A stretch of DNA of 5,029 nucleotides from a bacterium (lineage in GTDB: Bacteria; Zhuqueibacterota; Zhuqueibacteria; Thermofontimicrobiales; Thermofontimicrobiaceae), in assembly GCA_025453735.1 (NCBI GenBank), contig JALOPY010000650.1:1-5029 (forward strand). The letters are read 5' to 3'. Numbering within the stretch: the first letter of the stretch is position 1; the number at the start of each line of letters is the position of its first letter. A program made the translations under genes and the position numbers. Positions 1-5,029 of the stretch are shown in pieces. The notes under the pieces were generated by a model that saw nothing but the letters and a program-made list of their open reading frames with translations, was not told the origin of the DNA and made no database searches.

Positions 1-1193
1 ATCGCCAGTCACAGAGATTGGAAATTTATAAGGAATATGCCCAGAAATTGCTCGCTGAAAAAAAAGCGTATTACTGTTTTTGTACTCCGGATGAATTAGA
101 GCAGACGCGCCAGGAGAGTTTATCCAGCGGCGACGATGTAAAATACAACCGCAAATGCCTGCATCTCACCGAAGCACAACGACAGGAGTTGTTCGCCCAG
201 GGCAGAAAACCTGCCATCCGGTTTCATGTGCCATCCGGAGCAATCCGGTTCAGCGATCTGGTAAAAGGAGAATTGTCTTTTGAGGGGGATAGCTTTGGAG
301 ACTTCGTCATTATGCGAAGCGAAGCAATGCCAACCTATAATTTTGCGGCTGTCGTCGATGATGGTCTCATGCAAATCACCCATGTTATTCGGGGCGACGA
401 TCATGTTTCGAATACACCGAAACAGGTCTTGCTTTACAATGCCCTGGGATTTGATTTGCCCGAATTTGCACATATCCCCATGATTTTAGGACCCGATAAA
501 ACTCGTTTATCAAAACGCCATGGCGCCACATCGATCGATCATTATCGGTATCGTGGCTATTTGCCCGAAGCGATAATTAATTTTTTAAGTCTGCTCAGTT
601 GGTCATCCATATCAGGGGATGAAATTCTATCGATCGAGCAATTGATCCATGAATTTGATTTCAAACGCATCACCAAATCAGCAGCAGTTTTTGATGTCGA
701 AAAATTAGATTGGATGAATGGCAGCTACATTCGTCAGAGTGATATCGAGCGGTTAGCTTGGTTGGCGCTTCCTTATTTAAAGCAGGCGAATTATCCGATT
801 GAAAATATCGAGAGCGTCAAAAAAATGATGACGATTCTCAAAGAATATGTTGAGCACATGGATCAAATTGCTGAACAAGCAGCGATATTTTTTCAGGATC
901 ATGTGTCATTCACCGAGCCGGATGTCAAGATGCTAATCCGGAAAGATAGCTCACAGCGGGTATTTTGGTCATTCCTTCGGGAACTGAATTCAAGAGATGT
1001 TTTGAATGCTGATAATTTCAGAGCCATGATGAAGACCGTTCAAAAGGAGACGGGCGAAATGGGCAAAGACCTCTGGATGCCAATTCGAGCTGCGTTGACA
1101 GGCAAGCTGCATGGTCCGGAATTGCCGCATATCGCGGAAATTTTGGGTCGCGAAAAATGTCAGAAGTTTATCAAGAGCGCAATTGCCAATTAG
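1..1193 (+). CDS. gltX: glutamyl-tRNA synthetase, 3' part (5' end outside window)
   Basis: Class I synthetase that attaches glutamate to tRNA-Glu in the cytoplasm. The reading frame is open to the left edge (first full codon at 3). The five codons before the TTG at 18 encode RQSQR, which fits the family's GPY-x-QS-x-R segment, so that TTG is an internal leucine and not a start. About 396 residues are present. By comparison with the ~470-residue family, roughly 80-90 N-terminal residues, including the HIGH motif, are missing. Numbering from the codon at 18, a zinc-site pattern C20-x-C22 ... C47-x-H49 has the same spacing as in E. coli GluRS. PTYNFAAVVDD (105-115) and THVIRGDDH (121-129) belong to the catalytic fold, and LSKRHG (164-169) is the KMSKS-type ATP loop. 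The remaining ~220 residues are the helical anticodon-binding region, ending normally for the family. The next gene, glnS, lies 104 bases downstream. Identity is secure; discrimination of tRNA-Glu from tRNA-Gln cannot be judged here. Confidence 0.96.
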   Translation, partial: RQSQRLEIYKEYAQKLLAEKKAYYCFCTPDELEQTRQESLSSGDDVKYNRKCLHLTEAQRQELFAQGRKPAIRFHVPSGAIRFSDLVKGELSFEGDSFGDFVIMRSEAMPTYNFAAVVDDGLMQITHVIRGDDHVSNTPKQVLLYNALGFDLPEFAHIPMILGPDKTRLSKRHGATSIDHYRYRGYLPEAIINFLSLLSWSSISGDEILSIEQLIHEFDFKRITKSAAVFDVEKLDWMNGSYIRQSDIERLAWLALPYLKQANYPIENIESVKKMMTILKEYVEHMDQIAEQAAIFFQDHVSFTEPDVKMLIRKDSSQRVFWSFLRELNSRDVLNADNFRAMMKTVQKETGEMGKDLWMPIRAALTGKLHGPELPHIAEILGREKCQKFIKSAIAN

Positions 1194-1198
1194 TCTGC

Positions 1199-1255
1199 AC
1201 TGATTCCAAACGCCAACTAGCGGATGGAATTAGTCGATCAATTATTTTTTGCTCT
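1199..1255 (+). repeat. hairpin repeat copy A after gltX, possible terminator
   Basis: Five bases after the gltX stop, ACTGATTCCA (1199-1208) pairs with TGGAATTAGT (1225-1234) over 10 bp with one G-U pair. The 16-base loop contains a further CGC/GCG pairing (1211-1213 with 1220-1222). Six T residues follow at 1245-1250. The same arrangement recurs after cysS (4847-4905): the left arm is identical, the right arm matches at 9 of 10 bases, and the 21-base tail matches at 15 of 21. It is therefore a dispersed element rather than a chance hairpin. It may end gltX transcription, but the T-run is 10 bases from the stem, farther than in a standard intrinsic terminator, so that role is an inference. 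Confidence 0.6.
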
Positions 1256-1297
1256 GCAGAATTAAACCTAAACAAATATAACGTGCTGTAGGATATT

Positions 1298-2788
1298 ATG
1301 AACGAAACAAGAATTGAAGAACGAGATATGAAAAAGAACGAAGATGATAATAATTCCAAATCAGAACCCGGCAAGGTCATCCACTTCATTCGAGAAATTA
1401 TTCGGGATGATTTAAAAACGAGCAAGTATGAAGGCAGGGTTCATACCAGGTTTCCCCCGGAACCGAATGGCTATCTCCATATCGGACACGCCAAATCGAT
1501 TTGCCTGAATTTTGGCTTGGCGCTCGAATTTGGTGGGTTATGTAATCTGCGGTTCGATGATACCAATCCCAGCAAAGAAGAAATCGAATACATCGAATCC
1601 ATTATCGAAGATGTGCGCTGGCTTGGATTCAGTTGGGATGATCGGCTATTTTACGCATCGGACTATTTTGAACAGATGTATGAGTATGCTGTTCAATTGA
1701 TCAAGAAAGGCAAGGCGTATGTTTGTGATTTGAACGCCGATGAAATCCGGGAGCATCGCGGAACATTGACAGCGCCTGGCAAGGAAAGCCCATATCGCAA
1801 TCGGTCCGTAGCAGAAAATTTGGATTTATTTAATAGAATGCGAGCCGGGGAATTTGCTGATGGCTCGCGCACACTTCGAGCTAAGATCGACATGACGTCG
1901 GCAAATTTGAATATGCGCGATCCCATTATGTATCGCATTGTTCGAGCAACCCATCATCGGACCGGAGATGCTTGGTGCATTTATCCAACGTATGATTGGG
2001 CGCACGGACTGGAAGATTCAATCGAGCGAATCACACATTCCATCTGCACGCTTGAGTTCGAGGATCATCGCCCGCTTTACGATTGGTTTTTGGTAGAGCT
2101 GGGAGTTTATCGTTCGCAACAGATCGAGTTTGCGCGTTTGAATTTGAATTACACCCTGATGAGCAAACGGAAGCTGCTCAAACTAGTGAAGGACGGTCAT
2201 GTTGCAAGCTGGGACGATCCACGAATGCCGACCATTTCTGGTCTCCGCAGACGAGGCTACACGCCAGAAGCGATCCGTGATTTCTGCGAAAGAATTGGGG
2301 TGGCAAAAGCCAATAGCATCGTCGATATTGCGCTGCTCGAGCATTGCCTCCGTGAGGATTTGAACAAGCGATCCGTGCGGGTGATGGCTGTTTTGCGTCC
2401 ATTGCGAGTGGTGATCGAAAATTACCCCGAGGGACAGGTGGAAGAGTTGGAGGCGATCAACAATCCCGAAGATCCCCAAATGGGAAGTCGGAAAGTCCCA
2501 TTTTCAAAAGTGCTTTATATTGAAAAAGATGATTTCATGGAAAATCCGCCCAAGAAGTTTTATCGTTTGGCGATTGGTCGTGAGGTACGACTGCGGTATG
2601 GCTATTACATTAAATGCACTGACGTTATCAAAGATGATAAGACTGGCGAGATTATTGAGCTCGGTATGGCTATTACATCAAATGCACTGAAGTTATCAAA
2701 GATAATAAGACTGGCGAGATTATTGAGCTGCGCTGTACGTATGATCCAGAAACGCGCGGCGGTTGGGCGCCGGATGGACGCCAGGTAA
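1298..2788 (+). CDS. glnS: glutaminyl-tRNA synthetase, frameshifted: N-terminal and catalytic part
   Basis: Cytoplasmic class I enzyme that attaches glutamine to tRNA-Gln. From the ATG at 1298 there are 496 codons. A charged N-terminal tail of about 25 residues leads into FIREIIRDDL. PPEPNGYLHIGHAKS follows, with the HIGH motif at 61-64, then LRFDDTNP (84-91), YPTYDWAH (229-236), MSKRK (288-292, KMSKS-type loop) and DDPRMPTISGLRRRGY (306-321). The anticodon-binding beta-barrels begin after about residue 360. Residues 1-455 follow the family closely. Residues 456-496 do not, because a 68-bp tandem duplication at 2594-2729 shifts the frame and translation stops at 2786-2788. The product would lose roughly the last 125 residues of the barrel region that reads the anticodon and is probably inactive. 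AGGA at 1290-1293 is a modest ribosome site for 1298; the in-frame ATG at 1328 is an alternative start that would leave a tail nearer the E. coli length. Removing one duplicate copy gives a normal 581-residue protein. Confidence 0.9.
   Translation: MNETRIEERDMKKNEDDNNSKSEPGKVIHFIREIIRDDLKTSKYEGRVHTRFPPEPNGYLHIGHAKSICLNFGLALEFGGLCNLRFDDTNPSKEEIEYIESIIEDVRWLGFSWDDRLFYASDYFEQMYEYAVQLIKKGKAYVCDLNADEIREHRGTLTAPGKESPYRNRSVAENLDLFNRMRAGEFADGSRTLRAKIDMTSANLNMRDPIMYRIVRATHHRTGDAWCIYPTYDWAHGLEDSIERITHSICTLEFEDHRPLYDWFLVELGVYRSQQIEFARLNLNYTLMSKRKLLKLVKDGHVASWDDPRMPTISGLRRRGYTPEAIRDFCERIGVAKANSIVDIALLEHCLREDLNKRSVRVMAVLRPLRVVIENYPEGQVEELEAINNPEDPQMGSRKVPFSKVLYIEKDDFMENPPKKFYRLAIGREVRLRYGYYIKCTDVIKDDKTGEIIELGMAITSNALKLSKIIRLARLLSCAVRMIQKRAAVGRRMDAR
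2594..2729 (+). repeat. 68-bp tandem duplication inside glnS
   Basis: Copy 1 (2594-2661) and copy 2 (2662-2729) both begin CGGTATGGCTATTACAT and both end GGCGAGATTATTGAGCT. They match at 65 of 68 positions. The differences are T/C (synonymous, Ile), C/A (Asp to Glu) and G/A (Asp to Asn). Since 68 is not a multiple of three, the second copy is read out of frame and causes the premature stop at 2788. CTGCG occurs at the start of the unit (2591-2595) and just after its end (2728-2732), a short direct repeat that could have promoted the duplication. Confidence 0.95.
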
Positions 2789-3111
2789 AAGCCACCTTGC
2801 ACTGGGTTTCGGCGAGCCATGCTATTTCTGCTGATGTAAGGTTATATGATCACCTGTTCATTAAAGAAAATCCGGAAGATGTAAACGAAGGTGAAGATTT
2901 CACAGTTAATCTGAATCCAGCATCCCTGGAAGAGCTAAAATCCTGCCAGCTCGAGCCCAGCCTGGCTAACGCGAAATCTGGTGATCGTTTTCAATTTGAG
3001 CGGTTGGGCTATTTTTGTGTTGATCCCGATTTTTCCGAAGGAAGATTGCGTTTCAATCGAACAGTAACATTGCGAGATACGTGGGCAAAGATTCAGCAGC
3101 AGAAAAGTTAA
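2662..3111 (+). pseudogene. glnS: glnS C-terminal remainder, displaced to another frame
   Basis: This frame opens only after a TGA at 2656-2658 and continues the GlnS sequence lost upstream. It begins with the second duplicate copy (RYGYYIKCTEVIK), then CTYDPETRGG, LHWVSASHA, VRLYDHLF, FQFERLGYFC and FNRTVTLRDTWAK, which are signature stretches of the C-terminal anticodon-binding beta-barrels of GlnS. There is no ATG; the TTG at 2797-2799 is the leucine of the conserved LHWVSA and has no ribosome site, so separate translation is unlikely. It should be read as the 3' part of the gene starting at 1298, not as an independent gene. Conservation through to the stop suggests that the break is recent or artefactual. 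Confidence 0.88.
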
Positions 3112-3114
3112 TCG

Positions 3115-3166
3115 AACACGATGCCCCGAATGTAATTTATTGCATCGGAATTTAAAAGTTTGTGTT
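3115..3166 (+). other. weak inverted repeats after the glnS stop
   Basis: CGATGC (3119-3124) and GCATCG (3142-3147) are perfectly complementary across a 17-base AT-rich loop. Outside them, AACAC (3115-3119) could pair with GTGTT (3162-3166), though it shares a base with the first pairing. No T-run follows, so this is not a convincing intrinsic terminator. It is unrelated in sequence to the hairpins after gltX and cysS. Arms this short in AT-rich DNA may be chance. Confidence 0.22.
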
Positions 3167-3201
3167 AGAATTGTTATAGCAAAAACTTACAAGGAGCAGC
3201 A

Positions 3202-3287
3202 GAAGAACCAGAGCATCGCGGAGATTTTTTGAGAGGGATTATCTGGGGTTACAAAACTCCGTTTCAACTCCGCTGACTCTGTTTCTC
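3202..3287. repeat. imperfect palindromic intergenic element before cysS
   Basis: The left arm (3202-3223) and right arm (3268-3287) are imperfect inverted copies. Exact pairings are CAGAG (3209-3213) with CTCTG (3277-3281) and GCGGAG (3218-3223) with CTCCGC (3268-3273). In the centre, GGGGTT (3245-3250) can pair with AACTCC (3255-3260) around an ACAA loop. The whole can fold as a long cruciform or RNA hairpin with a T-run (3225-3230) in the centre. It contains no open reading frame. The CAGAG...GCGGAG...CTCCGC...CTCTG style resembles small non-coding intergenic repeats seen in many environmental bacterial genomes, but membership in a family is inferred. It could instead be a structured 5' leader of cysS, if transcription starts upstream. 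Confidence 0.45.
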
Positions 3288-3333
3288 ATTGTAAGGGGAT
3301 TTTTTCATTAATGCTCCCCCAAAACGGCGCATC

Positions 3334-3378
3334 TTTGATTTACGAAGCTATGTTCTATTTTCAAAATCATGCTATATT
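3334..3378 (+). promoter_or_regulatory. candidate cysS promoter region
   Basis: Two overlapping possibilities lie 30-75 bases before the cysS start. TTTG (3334-3337), 18 bases, then TATTTT (3356-3361) resembles the TTTG / TAnnTTTG pattern of Bacteroidota promoters. TGCTATATT (3370-3378) resembles an extended -10 box without a good -35. Neither is decisive. An own promoter is plausible because the gap from glnS is 297 bases and the genes are unlikely to share one tight transcript. Confidence 0.3.
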
Positions 3379-3408
3379 TTTACATGAAACTAACTCAGGT
3401 ATAAAAAA

Positions 3409-4842
3409 ATGGCGATTAAAATTTTCAATACATTGACAAGGCAAAAGGAAGAACTCATTCCGCTTGAGCCGGGGAAAATACGCATTTACATGTGTGGCCC
3501 GACCGTATATGATTATTTTCATGTTGGGAATGCCAGACCTTTTATCCTGTTCGATATTTTCCGTCGCTATTTGAAATACCGCGGATTTGAAGTCAGCTAT
3601 GTAACAAATTTGACAGATATTGATGATAAAATCATCAAAAAAGCCAATGAAGATAAAGTCTCGACAGCAGTGGTTGCTGAAAATTATACAAAAGCATTTT
3701 TTGAGGATACCAAGCGCTTAGGCATTTCGGAAGCGGATGCCTATCCAAAAGCAACCGAAAACATCGCAGGAATTATTTCGTTAATTGAAAAGCTGATGCA
3801 AAATGGCCTTGCCTATCAAATTAACGGGGACATCTTTTATGATGTATCCAACTTTAATGGATATGGTAAGCTTTCGGGCAAGAATATCGATGAGCTGGAA
3901 TCAGGCGCCAGGGTAGAGGTTGACACCCGAAAAAGTGATCCATTGGATTTTGCATTATGGAAAGCCGCGAAACCGGGCGAGCCATTCTGGGAAAGCCCCT
4001 GGGGAAAAGGCCGACCCGGCTGGCATATCGAATGCTCCGTGATGTCGATGAAACATCTTGGCGAATCGTTTGATATTCATGCCGGCGGCGTTGACCTGGT
4101 TTTTCCGCACCATGAAAATGAGATTGCGCAAAGCGAAGGAGCTACGGGCAAACCGTTCGTCAAATATTGGATGCACAATGGTTTTTTAAATATTGAAGGT
4201 GAGAAAATGTCTAAATCGCTCGGCAATTTTTTCACCGTCCGAGAGATACTCGAAAAATATCATCCAGCCGTCATTCGAATGTTTTTTCTATTGAAGCATT
4301 ACCGCAGTCCCATCAATTTCAGTGAAGATCGAATTTTGGAAGCTCAAAATGCTTTGGAGCGAATTGTTACGACACTGGCAAATATTGATTCGTCATTGGA
4401 AGATCGGGAGCTTGGTTCAAGCCAGGCAAATCCATCGTTAGCAGAGTCGATCGATGATCTAAAGCAGGAATTCCTCAATGAAATGGATGATGACTTCAAT
4501 TCGGCAGGCGCGCTGGCGAAAGTATTTGACCTGGTAAAAGAAGCCAATCTCATCCTGGCTAAGAATAAACTGGAGCCAGCGGAAGCCAGTTCCTTGCTAA
4601 AAATAAAACAGACTATTGAAGAATTTGATAGTTTTTTAGGAATTTTATTTTATAAAGAAGCCACAGCATCTTCGATCAAGGAAGCAACGCTCATCAACAT
4701 GCTAATCGATGTTCGAACCAGATTGCGAGCCGAAAAACAGTGGGCGCTGGCGGATTTTATTCGAGTTGAGTTGGATAAAATTGGAATAGAGTTAAAAGAT
4801 CGTCCCGATAAAACAACATGGTTTAAGAAAATTACGCAATAA
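3409..4842 (+). CDS. cysS: cysteinyl-tRNA synthetase
   Basis: Complete 477-residue class I enzyme that attaches cysteine to tRNA-Cys in the cytoplasm; the length is normal for the bacterial family (E. coli 461). The N-terminus IYMCGPTVYDYFHVGNAR is diagnostic and contains the HIGH-type motif HVGN (38-41). Four zinc ligands that bind the cysteine thiol are visible at the expected positions: C29, C209 (in GWHIECS), H234 and E238 (in PHHENEIAQ). NLTDIDDKII (67-76), FDIHAGGVDL (221-230) and KMSKS (266-270) are intact. A helical domain and the C-terminal anticodon-binding region follow, with DDDFNSAGAL (around 363-372) and a closing IGIELKDRPDKTTW. The ATG at 3409 is supported by the conserved KIFNT start of the protein; the ribosome site is weak (CAGG at 3396-3399, nine bases upstream). 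No frameshift or missing catalytic residue was seen. It is followed eight bases later by hairpin repeat copy B. Confidence 0.97.
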   Translation: MAIKIFNTLTRQKEELIPLEPGKIRIYMCGPTVYDYFHVGNARPFILFDIFRRYLKYRGFEVSYVTNLTDIDDKIIKKANEDKVSTAVVAENYTKAFFEDTKRLGISEADAYPKATENIAGIISLIEKLMQNGLAYQINGDIFYDVSNFNGYGKLSGKNIDELESGARVEVDTRKSDPLDFALWKAAKPGEPFWESPWGKGRPGWHIECSVMSMKHLGESFDIHAGGVDLVFPHHENEIAQSEGATGKPFVKYWMHNGFLNIEGEKMSKSLGNFFTVREILEKYHPAVIRMFFLLKHYRSPINFSEDRILEAQNALERIVTTLANIDSSLEDRELGSSQANPSLAESIDDLKQEFLNEMDDDFNSAGALAKVFDLVKEANLILAKNKLEPAEASSLLKIKQTIEEFDSFLGILFYKEATASSIKEATLINMLIDVRTRLRAEKQWALADFIRVELDKIGIELKDRPDKTTWFKKITQ

Positions 4843-4846
4843 TTTA

Positions 4847-4905
4847 GACGACTGATTCCATCTTCTTGGAGCGATGGTATTAGTTTGTCAATAAATTTTT
4901 GCACT
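4847..4905 (+). repeat. hairpin repeat copy B after cysS, possible terminator
   Basis: Second copy of the element found after gltX. The left arm ACTGATTCCA (4851-4860) pairs with TGGTATTAGT (4875-4884). The stem extends inward (TC with GA) and outward (GACG 4847-4850 with TGTC 4886-4889 past a one-base bulge), giving about 16 paired positions with one T-T mismatch. Five T residues follow at 4896-4900, six bases from the stem, then a run of nine A residues at 4906-4914. The stem is stronger and the T-run nearer than in copy A, so a terminator role is more credible here, although the sequence similarity of the two copies also fits a mobile or dispersed intergenic repeat. Confidence 0.6.
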
Positions 4906-5001
4906 AAAAAAAAATCAAACCCTTGATAGCTTCTTTATTATGTCAGGAGCTAGTTATTATTTGTGACTATTTAGTTTGGTTTCTTTTTGCCACGAAGATC
5001 A

Positions 5002-5029
5002 CGCCAGTCGGCGGATTCGCCTTCCGGCG
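5002..5029. repeat. GC-rich hairpin at the right edge (probably continues)
   Basis: CGCC (5002-5005) pairs with GGCG (5026-5029), and inside it GGCG (5010-5013) pairs with CGCC (5018-5021) around a GATT loop, with a 4x4 internal loop between. This stretch is far richer in G+C than the AT-rich DNA just before it (4890-4990) and follows GCCACGAAGATCACG, a style common in intergenic repeat elements. The window ends inside it, so its full extent and nature cannot be seen. The rest of the stretch from 4906 holds no gene that I can support. Confidence 0.4.

Noticed and set aside
18..20. TTG at 18 as the gltX start codon
   Set aside because: The frame is open to the window edge and the residues before it (RQSQR) match the conserved interior of GluRS; the gene begins outside the window.
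1277..1282. TATAAC as a glnS -10 box
   Set aside because: No -35 sequence at an acceptable distance; a hexamer like this is expected by chance in AT-rich DNA.
1171..1425. Antisense reading frame over the gltX-glnS gap, resembling one over 4650-4904
   Set aside because: The two antisense peptides share a stretch like QK-x-ID-x-LIPS only because both cross the same hairpin repeat; they overlap conserved genes or the repeat and show no coding support.
2594..2788. Programmed ribosomal frameshift joining the two glnS parts
   Set aside because: A -1 shift would be needed, but I saw no canonical slippery heptamer in the overlap of the two frames (2659-2788), and the cause is plainly a tandem duplication.
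2797..2799. TTG as the start of a separate 104-residue gene
   Set aside because: It is the leucine in the conserved GlnS stretch LHWVSA, has no ribosome site, and the frame already matches GlnS upstream from 2662.
3295..3319. GGGGA/TCCCC hairpin as a terminator
   Set aside because: Only 5 bp of stem around a 15-base loop, with no T-run after it on either strand at the right place.
3112..3408. T-box riboswitch upstream of cysS
   Set aside because: No TGGNACCGCG-type T-box sequence and no proper antiterminator/terminator pair with a T-run before the start codon.
4875..4905. Minus-strand promoter (TTGACA on the reverse strand of copy B)
   Set aside because: No -10 box at a suitable distance, and copy A does not preserve the TTGACA.

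Overview
The window is a cluster of three class I aminoacyl-tRNA synthetase genes, all on the + strand: the 3' part of gltX (glutamyl-tRNA synthetase), glnS (glutaminyl-tRNA synthetase, broken by a frameshift) and a complete cysS (cysteinyl-tRNA synthetase). Base composition is moderate (low-to-mid 40s % GC by eye). There is no sign of phage, transposase, CRISPR or RNA genes. A bacterium is clear. A member of the Bacteroidota/Calditrichota/KSB1-like (FCB) assemblage is a guess, based on a TTTG/TAnnTTT-type promoter candidate before cysS and the style of the intergenic repeats; no marker in the window settles it.

Layout: gltX runs in from the left edge and stops at 1193. A 104-base gap follows, holding a hairpin repeat with a T-run. 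glnS starts at 1298 and reads well as far as about 2661. There a 68-bp tandem duplication (2594-2661 and 2662-2729) shifts the frame, so translation ends at 2788. The rest of GlnS continues in another frame to 3111. A 297-base gap (3112-3408) holds an imperfect palindromic element and a candidate promoter. cysS occupies 3409-4842. A second copy of the post-gltX hairpin repeat lies just after it. The last ~125 bases hold no gene and end in a GC-rich hairpin cut by the window edge.

Function: GltX and GlnS directly charge tRNA-Glu and tRNA-Gln, and CysS charges tRNA-Cys. Having glnS implies direct glutaminylation rather than sole reliance on the GatCAB amidotransferase route, which makes the lesion in glnS the most notable point of the window. 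Removing one 68-bp copy restores one continuous reading frame of 581 codons that matches GlnS to its C-terminus. The lesion is therefore either a real disabling mutation or, quite possibly, an assembly or sequencing artefact. I found no clearly new biological system. The items most worth a second look are the glnS duplication and the hairpin element repeated after two of the three synthetase genes.
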